Assembly: GCA_013399115.1 (NCBI GenBank) | Contig: VXAA01000167.1 | Coordinates: forward strand, 484,165-548,164 | Reading direction: 5' to 3' | From: Anseranas semipalmata | Lineage: Eukaryota > Chordata > Aves > Anseriformes > Anseranatidae | Length of the DNA stretch: 64,000 nt | Shown: in pieces, positions 39,401-52,381 of the stretch | Layout: each line of letters begins with the position of its first letter | Numbering within the stretch: position 1 is the first letter of the stretch | Position numbers and translations under genes: made by a program | The notes under the pieces: model-generated | Seen by the model: only the letters and a program-made list of their open reading frames with translations | The model's database searches: none | What the model was told of the DNA's origin: nothing

Positions 39401-40398
39401 GTTATACCTGTGGTTAGAATTCAGGCACTATCTGTATGTAATTAAAATTCATCATATCTTTGTACAAGAGCTTATTTAGGAAGTCTGACACAGAGAAATT
39501 ACTTGAGAGATTTGACTTACCGTATTTTTATGCATATAGTAATCTTAGAAAGGTTTCCATTAGATTGAATGTTCAGAATTAACAATAGTTTTGCCTTTAA
39601 TTTCCAACTGTAGCACAATAATACAATCTAACATATTTTTAAAGACAAGTCTAAGCATTTCTTATCAATTCAATTCAATTCAGCTCAATGAATTCTTAAA
39701 ATATGAAAGTTATATATATATTTTTAAATATTGCCTTTATAAAGACTGCCAGGAAAGGAAGTATTGATGCAAAACTTGGGAGTGGTGCCTCACTGATTAT
39801 TTGTTTGATGTGAGATGTTTCCAGTTTTCTTATAAACCAATGGCTCTTTCCTGCTATACATATCTTGAATTTCCAGACTTGCTTATTATTTAGGAAATAA
39901 CCAGCAAGCCAGCACCCTGAGTGAATGGTGCACTTCTTCCTTTTGTCCTTTCAAGGTGACTTTATTAGCTGTGTCTCCAGATGCAGATGAGGCAGGAGGG
40001 GAGGGAGGCAGGGAGAGGAGAAGTCTATTAGGCAGCCTGTAAATATCTAGGCCAGAAGCACAAGTCCATACATTAATACATACTAACTAGTTGCTAAATT
40101 TTAGGAAGGGCCAGTAGTTAATTACATCCAGTTCATACAAGATGGTGATGCTTTTCTTCACACTAAGTAAATTTACTCATGTGAAATACAAATGTCTGTG
40201 ATCAAAGCCACATAAACACTATATTAAGTGTGCCTACAAAAGGTACCTTGCTTAACTGTAGCACCTGTCATAACTTTTTAGGCCAAGAAAGTGACTGTGG
40301 AGGGCTTAATGTCCACAACTCCCAAATGCTTACTTTCTAGATTAAGAGCAGAGCTAAATTCACAGCTGTCACATACAAGTACATTGGAGTGACGTGAC

Positions 40399-40449
40399 AG
40401 TCCCTTCCTCTTTTCCCTTTCCCCCTCTCTCTCTCCCTCTCCCTCCTAG
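40399..40449 (+). repeat. Polypyrimidine tract (CT-rich) ending in TAG
   Basis: Fifty bases almost entirely of C and T, including a CTCTCTCT run, end in CCTAG. It looks like a strong acceptor tract, but no donor with an open frame follows, so I treat it as low-complexity sequence. Confidence 0.8.
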
Positions 40450-40702
40450 TTTACAAGCTTTCCGTTTAGTAAAAAAAGAAGTCATAATGAGGAGCTGTCT
40501 CAGCACAAGAAATATGGTCCGAAATGCAGCAGGGCCTAGATCATTATTTTTAGTAAAGCTCTCTGACTGTTTTTGTTCTGAAAACACTTATAACTAAGAA
40601 TTGGCCTCTGTGTGAAACAGAGCCCTGCTGATGTTGGATTGATGCTCTCCATAGGAATGTGAGCTGCAGAGTTTTGGCCACAAAAACAGCTGTTATTTGA
40701 GG

Positions 40703-40703
<1 letters not shown>

Positions 40704-40734
<31 letters not shown>
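40704..40734 (+). repeat. Poly(T) run (T31)
   Basis: An uninterrupted T31 run, the longest single-base run in the window. Lengths of such runs are error-prone in assemblies, and an N follows at 40747. Confidence 0.9.
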
Positions 40735-40746
40735 CTTGCATTCCTT

Positions 40747-40747
40747 N
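40747..40747. other. Ambiguous base (N)
   Basis: A single N lies 12 bases after the T31 run, probably a base-calling failure behind the homopolymer. Confidence 0.99.
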
Positions 40748-42624
40748 TTTGTCTCAGGAGCCTATTTGCTAAGTTAGAAGCTGTGATTTGTATTCAGAGT
40801 TGACACAGAAGTCAACTTTTAATATAATTGTTTATGTTGCTGAGTAGGTTGTGTTTGAGGTGTTTGTATCGCAGCAGAGTGATGGTTCTATAGCAGACTG
40901 ACAGAAGACTGCTTGCACCAATTAGGCACTGCTTCTTTAGCTCAGAAGAGGAAAGCTGAATGCATTGATTTCTCCCTATGTTTGGAATACAATAAATGAA
41001 AATCACGCCTTATGCATCTGGGATCTATGCCTGAACTGAGTAGACTGGAGGAAACTGTAACAAATGCAACAACAGAACAGCCTGTTCAGGCTTCAGTTTA
41101 AAAAGGGAATTGAAATATCTTTTTGTAACCTGACACAAATGCCAGAACACTTACTGATATTATTTTTGATTCTGTAGAAGAGTAATCTTATGAACAGCCA
41201 GGAGCTTAGTTTGCTCTTGATTACTTTTTTGACTTCTGAGAAACAAATAGGAAAAGGGAAGAATTGAGCCTGTTTAAAAAGCTAAATCAATTAAAATTGG
41301 TAGAATGGAAATACACTTATCAAAAGTGTATTTATAGCTCTTCTTCAAATGGGAAAGATGAGAAATTCTTAAAATAATGAAAATCAGGACTTGGACTGGC
41401 ATAATCATGAGGGTGTTCCACTACACATGTAGACCCAGCACTGTTGACTGTCATTCAGTTGATCCTAGCCTCCAGACCTCACTGTCTTCTGTTCATAAAT
41501 ATATTTATGTGATGGAAGCAATTGAAATGACATCCAAACCCACCTTATTTTACATTTAGGGGTGTGTTATGTTACCTTTCTTCACTGTTTGTGGAAATGA
41601 GTTGGGAAAACCTCCTTTCTATGTTTTGCTCACCAGATTGGATTGGGTAATAACCTGAAATCTGTCTGTAAATTCGTTCTGCTGATTTTAATAAAGTTTG
41701 TGAATTCTATAGAGAAGACACTAAATACAAGGCTTATAGTGGTGTTTTCACATATAAGTATGCATATAGCCTAATTTATGATATAGTGGCAAACAGTGGT
41801 GGAAACTACAGCCAGACTTTTTCACTGGCTATTTTAAACTGTAGTACATGGATGTCCTTTTAGTGCTCCCGAGAGATTTGTAAGCATGTGCCGGAAACAA
41901 ACAGCTGACCTAAAGAAGAGAATTCTCCCCTGTGCATCTGCTTGGGTTATAGGTTTATGGCAGTAACGAGCTGTGGAAATCAATCTTTTGTAATCTCTGC
42001 CCTTTATGCTTTACTCAGAGGGCTGCTTTCACATATAAATAATCCATTTGTGGATCTGTTTGAAGATAAAAGAGGCTGGCATGCAAAAAAAAAAGCTTTG
42101 CCATGCTCTTCAGTTACTTATCCAAAAATGAATGTGCAAAACCTGGAGTGTTTTGGGTTCACCTTATTGATTTAGATGTTCCTTCCTACAAAATCCTCTT
42201 AATGCAGATTGCAGCTTCAAGACAGGGCTTGCAGTACAGGCAAGACTTAAAATTTATATTGCCTATAAAATCCTAACAGAATAAACCTGTCCATTTCTAT
42301 CTTGTAAGCAAGGACGCAGTGAACAGAGGCAACACAAAGGAAATGTAACAACTCGCAGGTACAACTATTTATGTGCATGTACTTTATTTCCTCATAGCTG
42401 TGCAAGACAAAGGAAGAAGGAATGGTGGGAACATTGTTATAATTCTTATACCATTTTTAAAGTTTTATGTAGCTCATTTTTCCAGCTTCAACCCTGCTGA
42501 CTAATTGAAAACCCTAGCAACCTTAAATTGGAAAAACAACAAAAAAAATCTGTTAACATGTATCCCTTTCCAGAATTTCTTACATTATATAATTAGCTCA
42601 ATCTTCTTCCTTTTTTTTTTTTTT

Positions 42625-42625
42625 N
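42625..42625. other. Ambiguous base (N)
   Basis: A single N follows a T14 run directly, again suggesting a sequencing problem at a homopolymer. Confidence 0.99.
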
Positions 42626-45600
42626 GCACATTCATTTATTTTGAAATCTGTTGTTCATTTACCCCATTGTGCTGCCTCCTCCTTGTGCCCCACTGGCAAA
42701 ATCACTTTCCCTTAGTACTGGTCTGCCCAGTGAAAAAATCCATATTATACGTAATAAACAGGTTTCACAGGTAGGACTGCTTCTTCCTTGCTGCCTTAGC
42801 TCTGCCTTCTCATGCGTGTAGGAGTTTTCTATATGTATCTTGGATGGAGGATATTATTTGTGATTTAGCTGCTCCTTATTGTCCCTTGTGTTTAGGAACA
42901 AGAGTGCCCTGTGGTCAGGCCTCCACATCTTTGCAGTGAACCACAGGAAGCTGAAGAGCCCTGCACCTACTCATGGAGTGGAGGGAAGACTATAACACTC
43001 CAGCATAACAGCTCTCCCCTCGTGGGTGGTGAAAGGCAGGAAATTCTTTAACTTGCGTTCTCACTGCTGATTGAACTAACCTCCTGATAAATCTATGTTT
43101 TCCTTTGTGTTATTTTCACTATTCTGAGCATGCTGGATCTCTGTTGAGACATCATTTCTCATTTTACTGGGTGATAAGGAATTATAATGATGCAGAAGTC
43201 CAGCTCTTCACCATTTCCGTCACGACTCTTTGCTTGCCTCTGACTATCCTCATGATGCCTTGTATTATCATTTCCCGACTTAGGATCACTTAGGAAGACA
43301 TCCTGAAAGCTACACTAATATAGTTTTTCTCATCGTATTATCTGTCACTTCTGTGATGTATGAGCTTACATTTAAAAACAAAAGCAACAAACCAGACAGT
43401 GGAGCTGTGAAATGCACCCCTCTCACCAGTGGCTAAGGGCTGGAAACTCCACACAACTGAAGGTGATGGGTTCTGTGAATCACAGCAGTGCTGAGAAAAG
43501 ACTGAGTTCAAGGCACTAACAGTGCTGTGAGGGACCTCCTCATGTTTTCAGTGTGATTCTTATCTGCTGTTTTGGGTGCCACTGCTGCTCTTGGCACAGT
43601 TTAGATCAGCATTGTTAATTAAGTGGAGGTCCTCAAGTTCCACTGAGGTGGGAGAGGAACGTCATTTCTGGGGGGATTTTTTAGAAATGGAGTGATTGGT
43701 GCAGCAACAAAGAGAAAGTGCTTTACTGGAAAAGAAGGAGAAAAGAAACAAGGGTGCCTTTATGGCTGACAGAGTGAAAAAGATCATGTAGAAAGAGGTA
43801 AGCACATTGCTGACTACAGTGAGGATCCAAATTATTCAGGCCAATAAATTGGCTTAAACTACACTCTGTGCTCTTTGAAAGTGTGGTGAAAGCATACATT
43901 TGCTTCTATTATCCTAAGTCCTAATGAGAGCTCCGTATAAGTAATTGGATTTGCCATTGTTAAGATGGCAGCAGCACTATCACCCTGCGTAACTACTGCG
44001 TTTAGCAAATGTTGTGTTGTGATTACCATCTTGTGAGGGTGGTCTTTCATCACCCACAGCATTCATCACAGCAGGGAACTTCAACCAAGTCTGATTTCAG
44101 CTTTCATTCCTGTTAGATTCCTGCCCTTCTTTAACTTTGTCAAAGGCAAACCAGAGTGCTTGACATAGTGCATGAGTAGTTGTCTCCTGGAGAAGAGTAT
44201 CATAGATGCATTCCAGACTTGGACAAACAATTGCTCTTCGAGAAGGGATCTAAAAATTAAAAGATAGCTTACAGAATTTTAAAGAAAATTTTAGGAACTA
44301 TGGTTTAAAAATATTTGCTTTATTCTCTTGCTTGTGGTGGAGTTGTTCCTTTTAGCATTCTCAGGATATGTGAGATTGGCCACCAGTCACATGCCTCGCC
44401 TGTATCACTCTGATGCGGTGATCTATGCAATAGCAGTGAAACAAACATTAGGGTCCTCCAAAAACCATTAATTATATCAGTTGAAACAGTACTGAAAGAG
44501 CTGAGAGAAACTGCATAGTGCAGAAGAAATTTCCAAAGAACATGCTCTTGAAACCTTCCTTTAGTACAATGAACTGAAGGACAGAGAATGATAACACTGT
44601 AAGAAGCTCCATATCATAGAAACTGCCTGAGTCTCTGTGTGTGTCAGCATGAAAATGATAAGTGGGTGACTATCTGCTAAAGATGAACTTTCTACAAGAA
44701 ATGCCTTCATAAAACTTCACCCCCTGATTAACCAGCTCATTGTTCTTACTAGTTGAAGTATGTATGGGTAGCTGTACCATGTTTTCTAATTCTAGAGATA
44801 TTTAAATATCAGACCTCCCTGAAATCCTGGAATTAGTGGATTCTGATAATCACAGTTCTATGTAAAGCTGATGGGAGGCTTGCTGCTGACAAGAAAAATT
44901 GGAACTTCAACCCTAGTTTTCAGCTACAACAAGAAGGGTGTTATTGATATGTTAGGATAAGCTGCAGATAAGCAGTACCTTTTAGTATTTGATGCTGATT
45001 TATAACTGAAACTTCCACACCCTGCTGAAGTTCATTTAGCTTTTGCTTTGACCTTTACTAAATATTTAGTATAGTTATTGGTGTTAATGGCATACACACG
45101 AAATAACTGTTTAGAGACCTCATTCTTCAGAGACTATATAATACCCAATAGTACAATAACATCTGGAGAAGACAACTGTAAAGGCTCTAGACAAACATAT
45201 CTTTATGCTTTACTGTTGACTTAATGAAGAGAGACATATGGAACTTCATGTTCCTAAAAGAATGTATTGGACTGCAAATAGAAATGCAGAGTGGAGAAAT
45301 CCAAGCAGTTAATTTCCATACTACATTACGAGATTAGAAATATACTGATCTGAATAGAAACTGTAAAAATGCATAATGCCTTTTGACAGAGATCATAAAT
45401 CATGGGCTTTTCAAGGTTATTAAAACGAATTCCATCCGCATCGGTAGAGCTGTTTTTAAAATACTTGTGTTAGCTAATGGCTTCTGTTGTGTTTTGAAAA
45501 ATACAGTCTCCCTTCCCAAATTATTCAAGTTATTGAAATAACTTAATTCCATACTCAAACCTGTAAAGAAGCCCACAATTCTTTAATGTGATGGTTCTAA

Positions 45601-46424
45601 ATTTGATACATAAAATATAACACTCATAAAATCAGGATGAAATGCTGAAGATAAAACCTGTGTATGTAATGATATTATGACAGTATCCAAAATGCAGTAA
45701 AACAGAGAAGTAAAAACAAGTACTTATGGTTATTTTCCTCTGGAATTAATAATGTACATCTTTCTGATTTAGTTTATGTCCAGATTTAAAAAAAAAAATC
45801 AGATAAATTATCCTGGAAAGATTTGTAAAAAGTTCTAATAATTTTACTTGTTCAGAAACTTATGTTGAGGAATACCTTCCACTGAAACATATTTGTTAAG
45901 TACTACTCAACATTCATAGGAGCATCAGATTTCTTTCCAATGGCATAGAACTTTTTGTGTCACTAAAGACTGTTCACATGAAGAAAGGCTTGCAACGTTT
46001 AATTCCTTCTTCAGGAAACTGCAAAGAGCTATGGGTACCCTGAAACCCTGCTGAAAGCTTCTATAATATTCTTGCCTCTTTTCCTTCAAAAATCAAGAAT
46101 TAAGAAAGATTTTATGTGAATTATTGAAATGGAGATGAAGTTTCTTAAAATTCAAGTCTGTTTCTTAACTTTAGGAGTTTATGTTTGTAATAATAAACAC
46201 TTCACTGCAAAATGAATCTTTTTTTTTTTTTTTTTTTTGAAACAAGAATAAAACTCATTTTTTAGAGGAAAAAGAAAGAAAGAACAGAATGAATCAGTTG
46301 AATATCTATATATATGAAGATGGCATTCAGGCTTCAAACTTTTTCCCAGAAATATCAAAGCCCTTTACAGAAGCTGGTATAACATAAGCTTGCAACTAAA
46401 CACCCCAAAATAGGAGTGTACTAC

Positions 46425-46515
46425 TACCTCTACTTTACAAAAAAAGGAAAGAATGGTGGAGCAGACACTGATTTTCCTGGTGCTACACACAAAGTCACTG
46501 GCGGAGTGATGAAAA
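46425..46515 (+). repeat. Possible MIR-type SINE fragment
   Basis: CTCTACTTTACAAAAAAAGG, followed about 45 bases later by GCTACACACAAAGTCACTGG, resembles the MIR core order (TTTACAGATGAGGAAACTG... GGTCACACAGCAAGTCAGTGG). The match is degenerate and based on motif order only. Confidence 0.4.
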
Positions 46516-47000
46516 CAACCAAAACCATTCATTTCTTGTCCTTGGTTTTAGGCACAGGACTGCAGGTTCTGTAGTGTGATTGAAGTCTGAAGTTAAAAGT
46601 GGCAAATGACAGACAAAATGAAGAAAAATTAAATGCTGTTTGTATTTCAAGAGAATGAAAACTCATTCTTTAGGGAAAATGTGTGTACAAAAGCTGTATT
46701 TTGTGGTTGGGGTAGCTTTCTTAAAAGGCTACTTTCCTGGGGCAGTGAATTTGTGGCACTGTGTTCAAAACAGTACTTCAGTTCCTGAAGGCTGCTCTAA
46801 ATAAAGTAGTCCATAAGTTTATCTGGGAATAAAATAGTCTAAAAGATTATCCTACATTTGAAATATATATTGTACCTATTTTTCTAAACAAGAAGAATGG
46901 AAGCTCAGCAGAACTATTAGCTTGCTAGAAAGAAGGAAACGTTTCAACAGTCAGGGTTATAAAGCTAGTACCCTTGCTCCACGGTTTTATATCATCTCAG

Positions 47001-47156
47001 CCCACAGCTAAGCAAATGTTTCCAGCTAGGCCAGCCTGGACTATCTTGTTGCCCTGGATCAGATTACTGCCCCAAATCACTCCTGGCAGAGCAATCAGCA
47101 AGAACTGCAAAGTCTGAGAATCAACACCCGAACTCCCAACCCAAACTTCATCCTGG
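47001..47156 (+). other. Splice-flanked open segment (candidate exon)
   Basis: An ATATCATCTCAG acceptor-like site precedes and a strong GG|GTAAGTG donor follows this 156-base segment. One frame is open across it (51 codons, beginning PQLSKCFQLGQPGLS after one leading base). Its phases do not fit the candidate exons at 11211 or 51659, and the peptide is not recognised. It could be an alternative or non-coding exon, or chance. Confidence 0.15.
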
Positions 47157-50100
47157 GTAAGTGCTCCTGGTAGTGCTACAGCCTTCTTGGTATCTTTTAG
47201 CTGTCACTTCCAGACTGGTGAGCTGTCTCCATCTCCAGTTTGCTTTAGTGGATATTTAGGCACTTTCAGGCCTTAGGGTGAGGTTTTTTTTTGACCTTCA
47301 TTAACAGAGCAATTTTCATCTTATTGGTATTTAGAAGTGAAAGGGATGTTCTAAGTCAGTAAGTTTACTGAAGACATGGCTGACATCCATGTATCATAAA
47401 ACAATATGGAATTAAAAAAAAGACCTGTTAGTAAATATGCAATGTTGAAATTTGTTGCTAGATATTTTAGCATCCACAAAACTTCTACTGTTTGGCAGTC
47501 ATTCTTTGAATTCATTAGGGAGATTACTGAAAGAGTTAAAGATCTGAGGAAACAGAGGTTTAGAGATTTTGTAACACTAACTTTAGTTTCAGTGCAGCAT
47601 GAATGCTGTTTAATTGATCATATTGTCTATATGATCATTTAATTGATTTAATTGATCATTTAATTGGTCATACTGTCTATATGTTACCTAACACATCTTG
47701 TCTTCTTTAGTTGTTTTAATACCTCAGAATTTATTTAGTCCAGGCTCTTGATAATTGAAAATATCCTTAGATTTAGGATTTTAAAATTGTATTTAAATAA
47801 GAATATAAATTATTTGGGGGGAGAGAGTTTTTCTGATACTCTTTGATTATAGTTTACAACATCTCTACCTTTAAGGCTGATTTTCATATTTTTCATTAAA
47901 TCTAGTATATTCTTTCTTCCCAAGAGCCCTGCCTCTTCATTATAACCATTTCCATCAATGACAAGATCAGAGAGCATTTTTAATGTTAAAAAGGATAGAA
48001 GGGTAGAAATTAGTACTTAAAGGGTGAAACCATTAGTATTTCTGAGTGCTTCTACGTATTCATCACTGCCTGATACAGATCAGTATTAATAATGGGAGCA
48101 GCCAGACATAATCCATCTGCTGGATATTCCTTTTCTCTCTATGCACTGACTGCCTTGTCTTGTTTCTCAGACACTGCCTGCTCCAGTCTCCAGACAGGAA
48201 ATCCAGACATGGCAATTCATCAATGCTGCTATAATCTGTCTGATTTTATTAGCTTTTGAATTTTATCACCAAAATGAAAAGGAAGGGGGGTGGTGGGGGG
48301 AGAGAACTCAGCAGTATGATTCTCCCATACCTATGCATTTTCCTCAGTATAATGTTTTGAGACCAGAGAAAAATTAAGAAGTGAAAAGGTGCCTGGTAAA
48401 TTCCACTCCCCCTTTCCCCCAGTCTTTTATTTTTTAAGAGGTTGATCTACTTTATTTTATTTCCTCTTCAAAGAATACATCCGGTGTGGTACAGTCAGGA
48501 TTTTGGGTTGATTGATCATTTCCCTTCATTTAAGTTTTCATGGGTGCATATAGAATATTCTGTGCTATTGAGGGACCTGCCTAGGATTGTGTCTTCTTTT
48601 GAGGAGCAGACTCAAACAGCAGTTTGAAATTAAGTTATTTGGAGCTGTTGTATTGAGTGAGGTGCTCCAATGCCAGTTGTCACAGTAGGAGTAACTCCCA
48701 ATAACTCCCAGTATGTAACAACTTGGAATAGCTGGTTAGTGCAAGGAGTGTAAGACTTGCATAGAGACCACTCCTCTGACAAATGGGGAGAAAACGGGAG
48801 TGGTCTTTGATCTTTTCTGGCACAGTGGCACAAGCCATTTCAACTTAGGGGGCCACAATAGGAAACCACTGAAGGGGATTGAATATATTGGTTGTATTTA
48901 CCCATTGTGAGGCAGAAAGGGTAAAATTTAGGTTGTGAAAAAGTGTCCATCTTGAGCTGTGTGCAAAATATTAGTTGTTCTCAGGGAGAACAAGTTTTCT
49001 ACAGATTCTTATGGATATTCTGCTGTGGTGGTCTAGCTGTAAGTTGATTGTGGATTTATAGAAATAAGCTATGTGAATGAAATGAGGAAGTTCCCTACTC
49101 ATTGCCCTTTGCAAGACTGTACAGAAGTGAAGGAAGAGTTATCCAAGTTCTTTTCCTTATACCTTTTACTGGATGGGAGAACAAATATAAATACTCCTGC
49201 ATCCTTTTCCTATTGGCTTTTTAACATCTGTGAGCCATCCGCCAGGCAGACCCTCTCAGTGTAGACTTCAGGAAAAAATGGCCTAGACGCTTTTTAGTTG
49301 ACATGCTGAGTTGCCGGTAGAATGAAGATGAGCTTGGTAAAACTTCTGGCTTGTACTCTATTATGAGCCTACTTTTTCTACATGTTGTGTGAAAAACTTT
49401 GCTTAATATATACTATTGTATAACTTTTAAATATTATCAGTAATTTTATACTAGGTTTTAGATTACTCCTTTCATCCAATCATGCTAATGAAGTATTTGG
49501 ACATACAAATGTACGTGAAGTTGAAATTCAGATTATAAACTATTCCTCAGCACCAAGAATCTTTGCACAAGTTTAATAAATTTTAAGGAATTTGCCCTTC
49601 ACTTAATATTTTGATGGAGGCGACTGACCAAATTTGCCTCAGGTAGCCTAGATGGCAGTTTATTCTTTGCTTTCTAATGGGAAAGTGAATTGCATAGATA
49701 GGCCAGTAATGGTCATTTTTATTATTCAACTCAATATTTCAATGTTTCTGCATATTGATTTTTCAAAGCAATTCACAATTATTTTAATAAGACCTATATG
49801 TGTTACTACAAGAAGGCAACTTAAACTGCTCTCTCAGAGATAACATGTCACTTGAGTTACATCTAACTACAATTAACTATAATTAAGGATATTAACACTT
49901 CATTGTTTCAGACCTTTTTGTGATACCACAGATTTTGGGGCAGGGACTTTGCTGTATTTTTCAGTGCTTGCACATATGGTTATAGGTTCAGAGGCTCTCA
50001 TACAAATGATAATTTGGGACTTGGCAGAGTAGAATGTATCAGCTAGTAGAGATCTAAAGCTTTCATTTTACTATAGAAAAAATATATGCAATTCTAGTTG

Positions 50101-51658
50101 AAGGTAGATTTAACTATTAGTTCATTTTGAGATGCATGCAATTTTTTAAGAGTTGTTATCCTTCTGGAAGAAACTGGAGCTTTTTCATAGCTCCACAGAT
50201 CCATTTAAAATATTTTCAGTCACTTTATATGCTACTGGTGTGAGAGAGAAAAAGTGCTTTTATTATTTTTAGCATAGCTGCACATTCAAACAAGTATCAT
50301 TGTCTCTATTTCTTGGCATACAGATGCAGATAGAAGCATCTAGATAAATACAGCAGAATAATTAGGCATGTCAGTGCATGTAAATAATAAAACCCACTAA
50401 GTCTTTTGATATTATGCAACCTGTATGTACAATCTAATCAACAAAGCAATATTTGCCCTATTTTTCACTCAGAAAACAGAGCATGAAGCTGTGCATTATT
50501 AAATATAAATCCCTGGTGAACTGCTGATAGTATTTTAAAGTTAGTTTGAATGCTTATACATGCCCCCCCTCTATTGCCATTTATTTGTACGGCATTTAAT
50601 AGAAATCACTCAGCTGAATGTCTGAACACTTCTTCAAAACTGTGGAATAAACTGGAAAGCCAGGGAAGTTCCTCTGGAAATTGTTTACTCTGTGGATCTG
50701 TTCATCTGCTTCATCTGTCAAGATGCTCATTCAAAGTCTTGATCTTTAGAAGCATCATACGCGTAATAAATTAACTTCGAAGAACATATTTATTCAGTTC
50801 TCCCTCTGCAGGGTATTTGAGTACCAGCCCAATACACATCTGCTCTCTTACATGGAGATTAGAAATGTGAACATTATGGAACAGAATCTGGAAAAGGCAT
50901 CAAGTTGATGTCTTTGAGAAGAGGCAGATTAATTTTTGAACTTCCTTGACTCCATGATGAAATTATAGCATTTAAAAGTGGAATGATGCTAATGGTATTT
51001 TTCCAGAATGATATATAGCAGTGTTTAGTAGCAGCATTGCTATGTAGTTTGTCATTTCTTATAAATTTACTTTGCATTATAGTGTTAAATGCCATTACTG
51101 TGGCTGTACTTATTTTCCACTTCAGTATGGTATGTGGAACAGAGCAGTAAGTATTCTATCAGCAGAGATCAAAGCAGCTTTTGGAGTACTTGATGTGTCT
51201 GGCATCTTGGTATATCCATAATTCTGTAGAAAAATGTAGTCTGAAGCATCTGTAAAGAGTTTAAAGTTATATATTGGCATAGCATAAATCTGCAAGCAGT
51301 GGAGTCATACATTTATATAACCCTTGCACAAAATGGAGCCCATGACAGAGAATTCTTTCTCTATTTCCAGTTCATCATTTTTTGGAACCCCAAGTGTTGC
51401 TCCACTGCAATTTACCAGAACTAGAAATAAAGAAGGTATAGTTATTTGGAATATTATTCCTAATCAAGTGAATGAGGAAATCATTCAGAAATTATGCAGT
51501 TCAAAACCCAGGATTTTTAGTTTTATAACATAGTCACCAACAAACTATGTGGCATTTATACAATGGCTTTGTCCTCAAAATACTCATGCAGAAAGTGGAA
51601 AACCCATATTTGATCTTTTTGCCCTAAATCTTTCAAACCCTGCTCTCTTGCCTTTCAG
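47157..51658. other. AT-rich non-coding stretch
   Basis: No supportable gene. A local direct-repeat cluster lies at 47609-47683 and a G-rich patch at 48285-48302. The remainder is AT-rich, with short unsupported open frames. Confidence 0.6.
47609..47683 (+). repeat. Local direct repeat, 25-base unit, TTTAATTGATCA-rich
   Basis: A 25-base word at 47609-47633 recurs at 47659-47683 with two differences. The 25 bases between are themselves built from TTTAATTGAT words, so the locus looks like three 25-base units, the middle one diverged. TGATCA palindromes recur throughout. Confidence 0.85.
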
Positions 51659-51742
51659 GAATCAGCTCTGAACTTGCTAACAATCTGTTCTCAGAGCTTG
51701 CAGCCTGCACTTGTCTTGGAATTAGTGTTTGAAGAAAAGAAG
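51659..51742 (+). CDS. Candidate internal exon, unidentified product
   Basis: A strong acceptor (CTGCTCTCTTGCCTTTCAG) precedes and an AAG|GTAAGA donor follows an 84-base segment of exactly 28 codons. Only the frame in phase with both splice sites is open; the other two meet stops. The peptide contains ALNLLTICSQSLQ, then LVLELVFEEKK: leucine-rich and helical in character, ending in a charged cluster. Length divisible by three and phase 0 at both ends fit a cassette exon. The phase also fits the outgoing phase of the candidate exon at 11211-11341. No family is recognised. It lies about 640 bases left of a transposon cluster. Chance remains possible. Confidence 0.3.
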
Positions 51743-52375
51743 GTAAGATGCGTGGCAGAGGAAGGAAGTGAGTGCTTGTGCACTTGGCTCTCAATCTAGT
51801 TGTCAGTTGTCTATGGTAGGAAAGCAGTAGGTCCCAGGTTTTGCTCCAAAGACTGCTGCCTATAACTGAAGTAGCATCAATGCGCTAGCAGTTGTATTTT
51901 GAAAGAAAACTGTGCTTTCTAAGAAGCTGAATCTATCTAGGGTGTAAGAAGTGTACTTGGAAAGGGCCTACCTGTTTTTCTGAATTCAGTAATTGGATAC
52001 AAGAGTAATTGTATTGTTGAAAAAGCTTTTAGAACTATAAAAATACATTAGAGGATTACTACAGGCTATTTGAAGTAGTTATTGCCTAATTTTGGTCTTA
52101 AGCTGTACATAAAGAAAGATAGAAGGTCAAGTATTACAGTGCACACCTTAGAAAACACTTCTAAAAAACATGACTGTAGTTTTCCTTGTCTTTATTTTAA
52201 GCTAATTCTAAAAAGCCATTGATCTCACTTCATTGAAAAAGGTATTTGATACAATAGAGACCTCTAATCAAAACCGATGGACATTGTCATGTATGAAGGC
52301 ATGTGTAAGACTGATGAATACTTTGAATTACATAGTTAGAGGTTTTTTAAGGTATTCCTTCAATTTAAGAGACTG

Positions 52376-52381
52376 CCTGGT
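52376..52381 (+). other. Left target-site duplication of ERVK-type LTR
   Basis: CCTGGT directly abuts the TG start of the LTR and is repeated exactly after its CA end. Confidence 0.9.

Larger units (their letters stand above)
36496..47000. other. AT-rich non-coding stretch
   Basis: No supportable gene. It holds a pyrimidine tract ending in AG (40399-40449), a T31 run, two single ambiguous bases after T runs, and a MIR-like fragment near 46.45 kb. Stretches such as 36840-37080 and 37480-37620 are rich in homeobox-type TAAT words and could be conserved regulatory DNA, but this cannot be judged from one genome. Confidence 0.6.
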
